Assembly: GCF_015100155.1 (NCBI RefSeq)
Contig: NZ_JACKZA010000005.1
Span: forward strand, 124,001 to 188,000
Length of the DNA: 64,000 nt
Direction: 5' to 3'
DNA from: Acidithiobacillus sp. HP-2
GTDB taxonomy: Bacteria > Pseudomonadota > Gammaproteobacteria > Acidithiobacillales > Acidithiobacillaceae
Below are positions 1 through 8,029 of the stretch, one piece after another; the stretch's first letter is position 1, and every line of letters begins with the position of its first letter. The notes under the pieces were generated by a model that worked only from the letters and a program-made list of their open reading frames with translations, was not told where the DNA came from and searched no databases. A program made the translations under genes and the position numbers.

Positions 1-1
1 C

Positions 2-520
2 ACCGGCCGGGGCATTGCCGAGCATTTCAGTGTCAATACCCACGATGTCGATATCTGGATGGGCACCCTCAGCAAAACCCTCGCCGCCTGTGGTGGGTAT
101 ATTGCCGGAGAGCAGGCCCTGATCGACAACTTACGCTATCTGGCACCAGGGTTCCTGTATAGTGTCGGACTGGCCCCGCCCCTGGCCGCCGCCGCCCTGA
201 CGGCGCTGACTATCCTCCAGAAAGAGCCAGACAGGGTCAAAACCCTGCACGAACGTGGTCAATATTTTCTGGAAGAAGCGAAAAGGCAGCAGATGGATAC
301 GGGGTTCAGCGCCGGTTATGCCATCACCCCCCTGATTATTGGCAGTTCCCTGCAGGCCGTGCGGCTCTCTTCCCAATTGCTGGAGCAGGGCGTGCATGTG
401 CAACCCATCCTCTATCCAGCGGTGCCGGAAAAACAGGCGCGCCTGCGTTTTTTCCTGAACGTCGAACATAGCCCTGAAGAACTCCGGGATAGCCTGATCA
501 GGCTGAAAGGCTTGTGTTAA
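2..520 (+). CDS. Alpha-oxoamine synthase family aminotransferase, C-terminal part (RkpG/AONS/SPT-like), cut by the window edge
   Basis: The reading frame is open from base 2, so the N-terminal half lies outside the window. The visible part begins with a glycine/arginine-rich stretch (TGRGIAEHF) and reaches the PLP-binding lysine in GTLSKTLAACGG about 20 residues in; both are hallmarks of alpha-oxoamine synthases (8-amino-7-oxononanoate synthase, serine palmitoyltransferase). These enzymes condense an acyl thioester with an amino acid. The gene stops one base before the ATG of the KpsC-like gene and is followed by a KpsS-like and a short-chain dehydrogenase gene. That set resembles the rhizobial rkpG-rkpH-rkpJ capsule genes, so I infer a role in making a lipid that primes or anchors a capsule rather than in biotin synthesis. 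The exact acyl and amino substrates cannot be read from the sequence. Confidence 0.85.
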   Translation, partial: TGRGIAEHFSVNTHDVDIWMGTLSKTLAACGGYIAGEQALIDNLRYLAPGFLYSVGLAPPLAAAALTALTILQKEPDRVKTLHERGQYFLEEAKRQQMDTGFSAGYAITPLIIGSSLQAVRLSSQLLEQGVHVQPILYPAVPEKQARLRFFLNVEHSPEELRDSLIRLKGLC

Positions 521-1642
521 ATGGTGGTAATTCCCGCAGACTTATACGCCGTCGGATTTTCGGCCTGGAAACAGGGGCCGCTGCGGGCCTTTCTGCCCGA
601 GACGCGACTGCACTTTATCCGCAACACCCGTCAGGCACCGGCAGGATCCACTCTGTTGCTCTGGGGAGCGCAAACTGCGCCGGAGAGTCATCCCATTATT
701 CGTGTGGAGGATGGCTTTTTACGCTCCATTGGCTTGGGTGCTGACCTGATTGCACCCTTGTCTTATTGTTTTGATGGCAGCGGCCTTTATTACGACGCCA
801 GCAAAGCATCGGACCTTGAACAAATACTCGCCACCCATGATTTTGATGCGACGCTTCTGGAGCGCGCCCATGCCCTGCGTGAGCAGATTGTGGCTTTGGG
901 ACTCACCAAGTATAACGTCGGGCAGGGGGGCTGGCAGCGGCCAGAAACCCGTCTGCCCAGCATTCGGTCGCCTGAAAGTCATCCCGCCGCCCGGCGGTTC
1001 AGCAAACAGCAACAATCCGACCCGCAGGCATTAGCCCAAAATCAGGCCGTTACCCAGGTCATCCTGGTCGTCGGACAGGTGGAAAGTGACGCCAGCATTG
1101 CCCTGGGCAGCGCCAGCACCCAGAGTAATCTGGCGCTGCTGCGCAAAGTGCGAGAAATGCACCCCGACGCCTATGTGGTTTACAAACCCCACCCTGACGT
1201 CAGTGCCGGGCTGCGCCGGGTGGGTGCGGGGGAAGAGCAGGCGACTGCCTACTGCGACGAAGTGGTTCACAATGTCAGCATGCATCAACTGCTGACCCAG
1301 GTAGATCAGGTGCATGTCATGACCTCCGCAGCGGGTTTTGAAGCACTGTTGCGCGACAAACCGGTGACCTGTCATGGCAGTCCATTTTACGCCGGATGGG
1401 GATTGACCAACGACCAGGAAACGATCCCCCGGCGGCAACGTCTACTCAGTCTGGATGCCCTGGTTGCTGCTGCGCTGATCCTCTACCCCCGTTATATTCA
1501 CCCTCAGGAACAATGTCTCTGCAGCCCCGAGGCCGCAGTCAATGCCTTGCATGCCCAACGCGGTGGTGCAAACGACTATCACCTGCCGTTCTGGCGCAAA
1601 GCCTTTCGGTTGGTGCTGCGTCAGGTGGTGGGGGTGCGATGA
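521..1642 (+). CDS. KpsC-like capsule polysaccharide Kdo-transferase (single module)
   Basis: A 373-residue protein whose ATG directly follows the stop of the oxoamine synthase. Family signatures are VEDGFLRSIGLGADL near residue 66, VYKPHPDV near 221 and a C-terminal segment with SAAGFEALL and a PFYAGWGLT motif, as in KpsC/LipA capsule proteins. Characterised KpsC proteins have two beta-Kdo transferase modules and are about 670 residues long; this protein has only one module's length. KpsC and KpsS build the short poly-Kdo linker between phospholipid and capsule polysaccharide at the cytoplasmic face. The stop overlaps the next start (ATGA), so translation is probably coupled to the KpsS-like gene. 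Family assignment is firm; one-module specificity is uncertain. Confidence 0.85.
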   Translation: MVVIPADLYAVGFSAWKQGPLRAFLPETRLHFIRNTRQAPAGSTLLLWGAQTAPESHPIIRVEDGFLRSIGLGADLIAPLSYCFDGSGLYYDASKASDLEQILATHDFDATLLERAHALREQIVALGLTKYNVGQGGWQRPETRLPSIRSPESHPAARRFSKQQQSDPQALAQNQAVTQVILVVGQVESDASIALGSASTQSNLALLRKVREMHPDAYVVYKPHPDVSAGLRRVGAGEEQATAYCDEVVHNVSMHQLLTQVDQVHVMTSAAGFEALLRDKPVTCHGSPFYAGWGLTNDQETIPRRQRLLSLDALVAAALILYPRYIHPQEQCLCSPEAAVNALHAQRGGANDYHLPFWRKAFRLVLRQVVGVR

Positions 1643-2949
1643 AGAAATTCCTGTTTCTGCAAGGGGTCGCCAGCCCGTTTTTTGCCCTGCTCGCCGACCG
1701 GTTGGTCCAGCGCGGCCATCAGGTGCTGAAAGTCCAGTTTTGTGGCGGAGACATGGTCTACTGGTTTCCGCGCAAGGCCCTGCATTTCCGCAACAGCCTG
1801 GATGTGCTGCCGGAATTTCTCCAGCAGACTTTCCAGCGCGAACAGATCACCGATGTCGTGCTTTTTGGCGACCAGCGTCCGGTGCATCAGTCTGTGCATA
1901 CCCACGCCAAAGCGCAGAATGTTGCGGTCCACGTTTTTGAAGAAGGTTATTTGCGGCCATTCTGGTTGACCCTGGAAAGGGGAGGTGTCAATGCCCATTC
2001 CCAACTCCCCAAGGACCCGGACTGGTATCGTCACATTATTGACCGGGTGCCCATACCCGATAATAGTCAGGCGTTTCTCGGCAAGTTCAAAATACGTGCC
2101 CTGCATGACGTGGTTTACCATAGTGGCGATATTCTGAACCCTGTTGCCTACCGGCATTATCGGCATCACGCCCCCATGCATCCCCTTCGCGAATACTTCT
2201 GGTATGTGCGCCGCTACCCCAAAATCCGGCACCGACTGAAAAGCGATCTGGCCCGCAATTATCAATTCGTTGAAAGGGGGCAGCCCTTTTTTTTGCTCCC
2301 TCTGCAGCTCTACAGTGACAGCCAGATCACCTGTCATTCGGAATTTTGTGATACCTATGATTTTATTCGCCAGAGTCTGGAATCTTTTGCCCAATATGCC
2401 GACAAAGACCTGCATCTGATCATCAAAAATCATCCCCTGGACCCCGGTATTCTTCCCTATGAAGCCTTTGCTCAGAAAACCGCCCGGCAACTCGGGATCC
2501 TTGACCGGATTCATTATTATGATTACGGAAATCTGGAACTTTTCCTGCAGCATTGCGAGGGCGTGGTGACCATCAACAGTACGGTGGGCACCTGGGCACT
2601 CAACTCCGGAAAACCGGTGATTACTCTGGCCGATCCGGTTTACAATGTGGCTGGTCTCACCAGCCAGCAGCGTCTTGCCGAGTTCTGGAACCAGCCCCAT
2701 GCTCCCGATCCGGAGCTCTGGTCCGCATTCCGCCGGGTGCTGATATATGGCACCCAAATCAACGGCGGCTTTTATTGCAACACCGGTATGCAACTGGCGC
2801 TGGAAACCGCCGCTGCCAGACTTGAACTACAACAGTCCCCCATAGAGGAACTTTTATGCCGCAACGATCTCCGCAAACCATCCTTCTTACCGGCGCGACC
2901 AGCGCCATTGGCGCCGCCCTGGTCGCCGCCTACGCCCGACCCGGCGTAA
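1639..2949 (+). CDS. KpsS/RkpJ-like capsule polysaccharide Kdo-transferase
   Basis: A 436-residue protein starting at the ATG that overlaps the previous stop by four bases. The N-terminal MKKFLFLQGVASPFF, an EEGYLRPFWLTLE segment, IIKNHPLDPG and the TINSTVGTWAL region are typical of KpsS, the enzyme thought to add the first Kdo to lyso-phosphatidylglycerol. The last about 31 codons overlap the following dehydrogenase gene, whose own start has a good ribosome site (GAGGA). The extra tail is proline-rich (PARPAPLAPPWSPPTP) and looks like read-through of another gene's frame, so the native stop may have been lost by a small indel. Works with the KpsC-like protein on the capsule lipid linker (family knowledge). 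Confidence 0.85.
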   Translation: MKKFLFLQGVASPFFALLADRLVQRGHQVLKVQFCGGDMVYWFPRKALHFRNSLDVLPEFLQQTFQREQITDVVLFGDQRPVHQSVHTHAKAQNVAVHVFEEGYLRPFWLTLERGGVNAHSQLPKDPDWYRHIIDRVPIPDNSQAFLGKFKIRALHDVVYHSGDILNPVAYRHYRHHAPMHPLREYFWYVRRYPKIRHRLKSDLARNYQFVERGQPFFLLPLQLYSDSQITCHSEFCDTYDFIRQSLESFAQYADKDLHLIIKNHPLDPGILPYEAFAQKTARQLGILDRIHYYDYGNLELFLQHCEGVVTINSTVGTWALNSGKPVITLADPVYNVAGLTSQQRLAEFWNQPHAPDPELWSAFRRVLIYGTQINGGFYCNTGMQLALETAAARLELQQSPIEELLCRNDLRKPSFLPARPAPLAPPWSPPTPDPA

Positions 2950-3638
2950 CCCTGCACCTGCATGGGCGTAACCGCGCAAAACTGGACGCCATTGTGCAGT
3001 CTGCCCAGACCCGGGGCGCAACCGTCACCCAGCGCAGTTTTGACGTGCGCGACAGTGCCACCCTGCGTGCCTGGGTGGCGGATTGCGAAAAAAACGGCCC
3101 GCTGGATCTGGTCATTTCCAACGCTGGCATGAACATCAATACCGGCCCCGACGAATCCGGCGAAGTCTGGGAAGAAGCCGAAGCGCTCATGGACGTGAAT
3201 CTGCACGCCAGTCGGGTACTGGTAGATGCCGTGCTCCCCGCCATGCGCGCCCGCCATGCCGGACAAATCGCCCTGATGAGCTCCCTGGCCGGTTACTTCG
3301 GCCTGCCTGTCACCCCCAGCTATTGTGCCTCCAAAGCGGCCATCAAAGCCTACGGCGAAGCCTTGCGTGGCTGGCTGGGAAAAGAGGGCATTGGCATCAG
3401 TGTCATCATGCCCGGCTATGTGGACTCGGTCATGTGTCGGGAAATGCCCGGTCCCAAGCCTTTCCTCATGCAGCCCTCCCGCGCGGCGGTACTCATCCGC
3501 CAAGGGCTCGCCCGCAACAAGGCGCGCATCAGCTTTCCCTTTCCCCTCAATTTCGGCACCTGGTGGCTGGCGGTGCTTCCTGCCGCTATTTCCGTCTGGA
3601 TTGTCGGCCTGATGGGCTACAATGGCCACCATGACTGA
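2856..3638 (+). CDS. Short-chain dehydrogenase/reductase (RkpH-like)
   Basis: A 260-residue classical SDR with the NAD(P)-binding TGATSAIG motif near residue 13, NAG near residue 90, the catalytic serine in LMSSLAGY and the YCASK (YxxxK) active site near residue 160. The start is supported by GAGGAACTTTT before the ATG. The C-terminal 25 residues are hydrophobic and could anchor the enzyme to the membrane. In rhizobial capsule clusters an SDR (RkpH) accompanies an oxoamine synthase (RkpG); in sphingolipid synthesis the same pair makes and then reduces a 3-keto-amino lipid. I infer reduction of the ketone made by the upstream synthase. The gene overlaps the tail of the KpsS-like ORF and the start of the sulfatase-fold gene. 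Confidence 0.85.
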   Translation: MPQRSPQTILLTGATSAIGAALVAAYARPGVTLHLHGRNRAKLDAIVQSAQTRGATVTQRSFDVRDSATLRAWVADCEKNGPLDLVISNAGMNINTGPDESGEVWEEAEALMDVNLHASRVLVDAVLPAMRARHAGQIALMSSLAGYFGLPVTPSYCASKAAIKAYGEALRGWLGKEGIGISVIMPGYVDSVMCREMPGPKPFLMQPSRAAVLIRQGLARNKARISFPFPLNFGTWWLAVLPAAISVWIVGLMGYNGHHD

Positions 3639-5223
3639 ACTGCTCTGGCCCTGGTGTTTGGGCATCGGCTGGCTGCTGTCGTTTGCGGCCGAAGCGTTGC
3701 TGCACCCCCGCCCCAAACTGCCGGGCCGCCCCTTATGGACCTACCTGCTCCATAGCGGCCTGTGGCTGCTGATATTCACAATCTTTCTGCTCATCGTCCA
3801 GCGGCCGATATTTGCCATGCTGGCGGGTCTCGGTATCTGGCTGGCGGTGGTGCTGGTGGGTAATGCCAAAGAAGCCAGCCTGCGTGAACCTTTTGTATTC
3901 ATGGACTTTGAATACTTCACCGATGCCATCAAACATCCCCGCCTGTATTTACCCTTTCTCGGTTTGTGGCGGGCCATCGCCCTGGGGATTATTGCCATAG
4001 CCGTCATTGGTACGGCGCTTTGGGCGGAAACACCACTGACTGCACAAATGCCCTGGCTGGTTTTTCTCAAATATAATGCCTTGTCGCTGTTCGCTGCAGC
4101 CTGCCTGCTCTGGATAGGCGACCGCTGGTCTGACGTACCCAGCCTGCAGCCGGACAAAGATATTCGCGACATGGGTTTCGCCCCCAGTCTCTGGTTATAT
4201 GGCTGGGCAGAACGGGCCCCTGTTCAGGTGCCCGCTGCCAGACCCTTTGGTCCCTGGTCAGAACCGCAGCCGATTATTCCGAATCCGAATATCTCAGAAA
4301 CCCCAAGTCATACAGAATCAACGGGTCATCTGGTCATCGTCCAGAGCGAATCGTTTTTTGATGCGCGCCGCCTCTGGCCACACATTGCCCCGGAAGTGTT
4401 CAGGGATTTTGACGCGGCCCGACGTCAATGTGTGCAAAGCGGGCAAATTCGTGTACCGCCCTGGGGAGCCAATACCATCCGCACTGAATTCAGTCTGCTC
4501 ACCGGCTGGTCGCCTGCTGCGCTCGGTATTCATCAGTTTCAGCCTTACCGCTTTCTGGCGCGTCGGCCCCTGCCCAGCATCGCCTGGCGACTCAAGGCTC
4601 AAGGCTATCGGACCATCTGCATCCACCCCTATCCCTCCAGCTTTTACGCCCGCAATACGATTTACCCACTGCTCGGCTTTGATGATTTTCTGGATGTCGC
4701 GGAGTTTACGCCGGAAGATCGCAGTGGCCCCTATACCGGCGACCGGGCGGTTGCCGACAAGACCTTGCAAATACTGCAGGGGGCCACCCAGCCGACCTTC
4801 ATCTTCATTATTACCATGGAAAACCACGGCCCTCTGCATCTGGAATCGGTCAGCGCCGCAGAAAAGAAAACCCTGCTCTTGCAGAAGCCTTCTGTCAGCG
4901 CCGATGACCTTGCCATTTACCTGCGCCACGTCCGCAACGCTGGCGCCATGCTGCAGCAGTTCATGACCGAACTGCCCAGGCTGTCCCTACCCAGTGTGCT
5001 GGGGTTTTATGGTGACCATGTCCCCATCATGGAAAAACTCTATGAGGCCCGTCATTTTGAAGATGGTCGCACCGACTACTGGCTCTGGTCCTCCCGCCAC
5101 CCAGCCCCCAGCAGCCTCCAGCAGCCGGAAATTGCCGTCGAAGAGCTGGGGGTTCACGCTCTGGCCCTAATCAGCTGCGAAATAGAAATACAGAGGTACA
5201 ACGGTTATCGAGAGTTGGAGTAA
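3622..5223 (+). CDS. Membrane sulfatase/LTA-synthase-like phosphotransferase, capsule-associated
   Basis: A 533-residue protein with about five hydrophobic segments in the first 170 residues followed by a sulfatase-fold domain. Recognisable pieces are LVIVQSESFFD near residue 236 (metal-binding Glu), WGANTIRTEFSLLTG (probable catalytic Thr), TMENHGPLH and GFYGDHVP (Asp/His metal ligands). The layout matches lipoteichoic-acid-synthase-type phosphoglycerol or phosphoethanolamine transferases acting at the outer face of the inner membrane. Two starts are possible, at 3622 or at the second ATG at 3631, which overlaps the dehydrogenase stop. As the last gene of the capsule operon it may modify the capsule or its lipid anchor; the substrate is not known. 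Confidence 0.8.
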   Translation: MATMTELLWPWCLGIGWLLSFAAEALLHPRPKLPGRPLWTYLLHSGLWLLIFTIFLLIVQRPIFAMLAGLGIWLAVVLVGNAKEASLREPFVFMDFEYFTDAIKHPRLYLPFLGLWRAIALGIIAIAVIGTALWAETPLTAQMPWLVFLKYNALSLFAAACLLWIGDRWSDVPSLQPDKDIRDMGFAPSLWLYGWAERAPVQVPAARPFGPWSEPQPIIPNPNISETPSHTESTGHLVIVQSESFFDARRLWPHIAPEVFRDFDAARRQCVQSGQIRVPPWGANTIRTEFSLLTGWSPAALGIHQFQPYRFLARRPLPSIAWRLKAQGYRTICIHPYPSSFYARNTIYPLLGFDDFLDVAEFTPEDRSGPYTGDRAVADKTLQILQGATQPTFIFIITMENHGPLHLESVSAAEKKTLLLQKPSVSADDLAIYLRHVRNAGAMLQQFMTELPRLSLPSVLGFYGDHVPIMEKLYEARHFEDGRTDYWLWSSRHPAPSSLQQPEIAVEELGVHALALISCEIEIQRYNGYRELE

Positions 5224-5273
5224 AACCCAGACGCTGATAAAACGTGCTGCGGTCTCACATTTGCGTCCACACA

Positions 5274-5290
5274 ACGGTGTTAAACACCGT
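5274..5290. other. 17-bp perfect inverted repeat after the capsule operon
   Basis: ACGGTGTT and its reverse complement flank a single A. It follows the sulfatase-fold gene by 50 bases and could be a weak terminator or a scar; no T-run follows it on either strand. Confidence 0.3.
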
Positions 5291-5322
5291 ACACAAAGCG
5301 CAGCAGCCTGCCGGACAAGGCT

Positions 5323-5558
5323 AACTGGTGACCTTTAGTGTCACGCCGACGGGTCCCGAAACCGGTTATGGCTACATTCAGAAGGGCAGCGCCCTGGACA
5401 GCGGCTATCAGGTTGCCCGTTTCGTCGAAAAGCCCAATCAGAGCAATGCCCAGGATTACCTCGACAGCGGCGACTATCTCTGGAACTCCGGCATGTTCTG
5501 CATGCGGCCGACAGTCTGCCCAATGCTCTGCAAACAGCTTGTTGAGATCGACTGGTGA
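5323..5558 (+). pseudogene. Fragment of mannose-1-phosphate guanylyltransferase (manC/cpsB-like)
   Basis: About 60 codons match the middle of ManC-type enzymes: VTFSVTPTGPETGYGYI, then ARFVEKPNQ and YLWNSGMF in the correct order and spacing. An in-frame stop lies immediately upstream (around 5322) and similarity ends after the NSGMF motif, so neither the nucleotidyl-binding N-terminus nor the cupin C-terminus is present. It is a decayed leftover of GDP-mannose synthesis next to the capsule genes. An ATG occurs inside the fragment, but no functional product is expected. Confidence 0.8.
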
Positions 5559-5580
5559 TATGTTGTTGGCGCGATGATTT

Positions 5581-6354
5581 TCAATCGGGCACTGCGGACT
5601 GCTCAGATTTTTGCTGGGCGGTTGCTCTGGTTTTTTTGGCTGCCGCAGCGCTGTGAACCTGCAGACTATGGTCAATGGCGGTAGCTTCCCGAGGATTCAG
5701 GGAACTTATCAGCGGCAAAAGACTATAGGCTTCTGCAAAACGCTGCATCCGAATCATGGTTCGGGCCGCACTTCCATAGGCAATGGCGGCTTCTGGATAT
5801 TTGCCGGTCATGTAATACACATTGCCCAATTCACCATAAATACCCGGATGATCAGGCGCTTCGTGGAGCAGTTTTTGGTAGTCGGCAATGGCTTTCGGCG
5901 CATTGCGATGCCAGTAGGCCGCCCGTGCCTGCAAGAGCAGTTTGACTTCGGCTTTGCTCAGGCTTTTTGTCGAAGCCGGCATGGGCATGGATAATGTGGG
6001 CGGAGCCTTGATATTTTTGTGGGCAGAATGCGCTTTGGCTGGGCCACTCCGTCCAGTTTTTTTTGGCGCGACGGGATGTTTGGCTGCGGGGGCAGCGCCG
6101 TGTGGTGGCTTTACCGGTGTCGCCACTTTTTTGGGAGCTGCGGCAGTCAGATGCGCCGATTGAGCGGGTGCAGTTTCTGCAGGCAAGGCAGATTCTGCGG
6201 CTGCTGCGCTGGCAATAATGCTGAAAGGAGCCGTTTCGAAATGCATATTCCCGGAGACTAATTGCAGGCTGGCGCTCGCAAAAAGAGCTGAAAAAACTAT
6301 CCCTTTTTTGAAGAGAAAATGTTTGTGGAAGGGTTTTTGGGAGAAAGTACGCAT
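5581..6354 (-). CDS. Exported or anchored protein with a TPR-like domain (family copy 1)
   Basis: A 257-residue protein, last gene of the leftward MPWSG/ParA/TPR operon. Residues 1-50 hold a basic start and a hydrophobic stretch (signal peptide or anchor), followed by an Ala/Pro/Lys-rich linker to about residue 125. A helical TPR-like region follows (LLLQARAAYW, AIADYQKLL, APDHPGIYGELGNVYY, LISSLNP). The same block, with the diagnostic YGExGNxxY and L(I/L)PxxxxL(D/N)P, occurs in three adjacent proteins at 18.3-20.3 kb, so this is a paralogous family. TPRs usually mediate protein-protein contacts; partner and function are unknown. The linkage to an MPWSG protein is repeated at both loci. Confidence 0.85.
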   Translation of the reverse strand: MRTFSQKPFHKHFLFKKGIVFSALFASASLQLVSGNMHFETAPFSIIASAAAAESALPAETAPAQSAHLTAAAPKKVATPVKPPHGAAPAAKHPVAPKKTGRSGPAKAHSAHKNIKAPPTLSMPMPASTKSLSKAEVKLLLQARAAYWHRNAPKAIADYQKLLHEAPDHPGIYGELGNVYYMTGKYPEAAIAYGSAARTMIRMQRFAEAYSLLPLISSLNPREATAIDHSLQVHSAAAAKKTRATAQQKSEQSAVPD

Positions 6355-6387
6355 AAGTTGTCCGCCTCAATGTTAAATGGGTTTGGT

Positions 6388-7002
6388 CTAGGCTATACAC
6401 CATTCTGGATACAGAGTAACAGCCAGTTTTTCCAGTTCCTTGCTGGCTTTGCTGCTGACATCCAATTCAAAAACGGCACGGGCTTCACTCAGTGAGCGGC
6501 GAAAGGCAGTGCGTTGTCCGAGTCGTAATCCCAATGATTTGACCTGTGGAAGTTCGGCCAGCATGGCCTCGGCTTCATCGCTTTCACGAACCGCGTGGTG
6601 GGTATCTGCGCGATTGATAAATGCCCAGACCGGAGGGGCTGCCCAATGGCTGCAATCCTCCAGAAAACGTTGTGCAGACCAGATATCGGCCTGACTGGGG
6701 CCGACGGGCATGAGGATGGTATCGGCGATGCTCAGGGCCCTCCGAAAAGCGTTCAATTCGGAATAACTACAGTCAATCAGCACGTATTCAGTCAGGGGCA
6801 GGGCTTCATCCATCTCTGTAGCTACAGAGATGGCGGGCAGAATGTGCTGTTCTGTGCGATCGCGGCAGACATCGCGTAAGGTACCTTGGGGATCGAGGTC
6901 GTAAAGTTGCACGGGAGCCCGATACGCCAACCACACGGCGAGATTGAAACTCACCGTGCTTTTTCCCGATCCACCTTTCATGGATGCCACTACCAAACGC
7001 AT
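6388..7002 (-). CDS. ParA/MinD-type P-loop ATPase (orphan, no ParB)
   Basis: A 204-residue ATPase with the deviant Walker A motif KGGSGKST near residue 9, YDLDPQGT (Walker A') near 38 and a VLIDCSY Walker B-like strand near 73. Size and motifs match small ParA/MinD proteins that position DNA or cargo by ATP-driven surface gradients. There is no parB gene or centromere-like repeat nearby, so plasmid partition is unlikely. It lies between an MPWSG secreted-protein gene (12 bases upstream) and a TPR gene (33 bases downstream), under the sigma-54 promoter at 7670. I infer a positioning or assembly role for whatever the TPR/MPWSG proteins build, by analogy with orphan ParAs such as McdA; this is speculative. 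Confidence 0.88.
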   Translation of the reverse strand: MRLVVASMKGGSGKSTVSFNLAVWLAYRAPVQLYDLDPQGTLRDVCRDRTEQHILPAISVATEMDEALPLTEYVLIDCSYSELNAFRRALSIADTILMPVGPSQADIWSAQRFLEDCSHWAAPPVWAFINRADTHHAVRESDEAEAMLAELPQVKSLGLRLGQRTAFRRSLSEARAVFELDVSSKASKELEKLAVTLYPEWCIA

Positions 7003-7014
7003 GATGACCTCGTG

Positions 7015-7578
7015 CTAGCGTCCGTATCCGTAAGGCGGATATCCATAAGGAGACGGATAAGGTCCCATGGGCGGGGGCGGCATGCTGGGACGCATCTGCT
7101 GCGGATAGGGTTGGCGATATTGCGGCGGGTATGGTTGTGAATATTGCTGCTGATTGGGATAAGCGTAGTTTTGTTGTCCATAGGACTGCGGATAACCATT
7201 ACTACCACCGCCCTGATATTCGCCCTGATAAGGCTGCCCATAACCGCCGTAGTTGCCACTATTCATGTTCATGGGGCCACCATGCGGCCCATTGAAATTC
7301 ATGCCACCCATATCCCAGGGGCCTTCTGATCCCTGCATGGGGCCACCATAGCCGCTAAAGGGGCCGCTGTTGCCATTCATTGGGCCGCTATAACCGGACC
7401 AAGGCATGCCACCACCGCTCCAGGGCATCCCTCCACCACCACTCCAGGGCATGTCGCCACCCCAAGGACCCCAGGCATACGCCGGGGCTGCGATCATGAA
7501 GCCCGCCATACCGACACCCGCCATCAAAGCCAAAGACCGCAGTTTCCGGCTCATTGGTGTTTTTTTCAATGATTTCAT
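7015..7578 (-). CDS. Secreted Gly/Pro/Trp-rich repeat protein ('MPWSG' family copy 1)
   Basis: A 187-residue protein. The start at 7578 is chosen because GGAGG lies 8 bases upstream; the longer frame would begin upstream of the sigma-54 promoter's expected transcription start. A typical signal peptide ends with APAYA followed by WGPWGGDMPWSG. The mature part consists of short repeats (MPWSG, SGPMNG, SGYGGPM, FNGPHGGPM), then a Gln/Tyr/Pro-rich tail. Two close paralogues lie at 20.4 and 21.0 kb. Composition recalls sulfur globule proteins of sulfur-oxidising bacteria (periplasmic, Gly/Pro/aromatic-rich), and the regulon includes sulfide oxidation genes, so a role in coating or handling extracytoplasmic sulfur is a reasonable inference. 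I cannot show true homology by eye. Confidence 0.88.
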   Translation of the reverse strand: MKSLKKTPMSRKLRSLALMAGVGMAGFMIAAPAYAWGPWGGDMPWSGGGGMPWSGGGMPWSGYSGPMNGNSGPFSGYGGPMQGSEGPWDMGGMNFNGPHGGPMNMNSGNYGGYGQPYQGEYQGGGSNGYPQSYGQQNYAYPNQQQYSQPYPPQYRQPYPQQMRPSMPPPPMGPYPSPYGYPPYGYGR

Positions 7579-7669
7579 CACATTTGCCTCCATGTTCGTT
7601 ATAAAAAACCCTTGATTCTGTTGGTTTCCAGAACCCGCCACGCCATCGGCAATTTCAGCAAGCTTTATC

Positions 7670-7685
7670 AGCAAACAACGTGCCA
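7670..7685 (-). promoter_or_regulatory. Sigma-54 (-24/-12) promoter of the MPWSG-ParA-TPR operon
   Basis: On the minus strand TGGCACGTTGTTTGCT fits the sigma-54 consensus TGGCACGN4TTGCW essentially perfectly. Expected transcription start is near 7658, about 80 bases before the gene start at 7578. This fixes the gene start, because the longer upstream frame would not be transcribed. Confidence 0.85.
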
Positions 7686-7787
7686 GAAGTTAATCTCTTG
7701 TTTTATTTAGTATTATGGGTTTAAGAAATTTATCTTTTCGCAACAGAAAATTGAACCAATATACTGATATATAATAAATATTATAAA

Positions 7788-7836
7788 TGTTGCAGCCTGA
7801 AAGAATGCAACGGTTCATACAACAGTTCCTGCAACG
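7788..7836. promoter_or_regulatory. Cluster of TGTTGCA/TGCAACG half-sites (activator-binding region)
   Basis: TGTTGCA at 7788, TGCAACG at 7806 and TGCAACG at 7830, that is about 130-175 bases upstream of the sigma-54 start, a normal distance for an enhancer-binding activator. The same words occur at the cydA and RND operon promoters. The activator encoded at 16461-17840 is the obvious candidate. Confidence 0.6.
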
Positions 7837-7849
7837 TGGTGATTCAGAG

Positions 7850-7875
7850 AAAAAAGGGAGATCAAGTGATCTCCC
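7850..7875 (-). terminator. Rho-independent terminator (second of a tandem pair) after the cyd-sqr operon
   Basis: Perfect stem of GGGAGATCA and TGATCTCCC around a two-base loop (7856-7875). On the minus strand it is followed by six T (7850-7855). It would stop transcription from the cydA-hdeD operon before the next sigma-54 promoter. Confidence 0.8.
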
Positions 7876-7952
7876 GAATCCAGAGGTGACAAACAACGCT
7901 AAAATGGCATGGGTGATTTATGCAGGTATTGGCTTGAGAGCCGTATGGCGTC

Positions 7953-7978
7953 AAAAAAGGGAGACAGGGACATCTCCC
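7953..7978 (-). terminator. Rho-independent terminator (first of a tandem pair) after hdeD-like gene
   Basis: Minus-strand hairpin with GGGAGA and TCTCCC arms around an 8-base loop, followed by six T. It lies about 50 bases after the last gene of the cyd-sqr operon; the 7850 hairpin lies a further 100 bases on. Confidence 0.75.
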
Positions 7979-8029
7979 AAATAGCGGAGTACACAGTGAC
8001 CACTCATAATCAAGGTAAAGCGATGCCTC

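Noticed and set aside
6388-7002. Plasmid partition locus
   Set aside because: ParA-type ATPase present but no ParB gene and no centromere-like repeats nearby.
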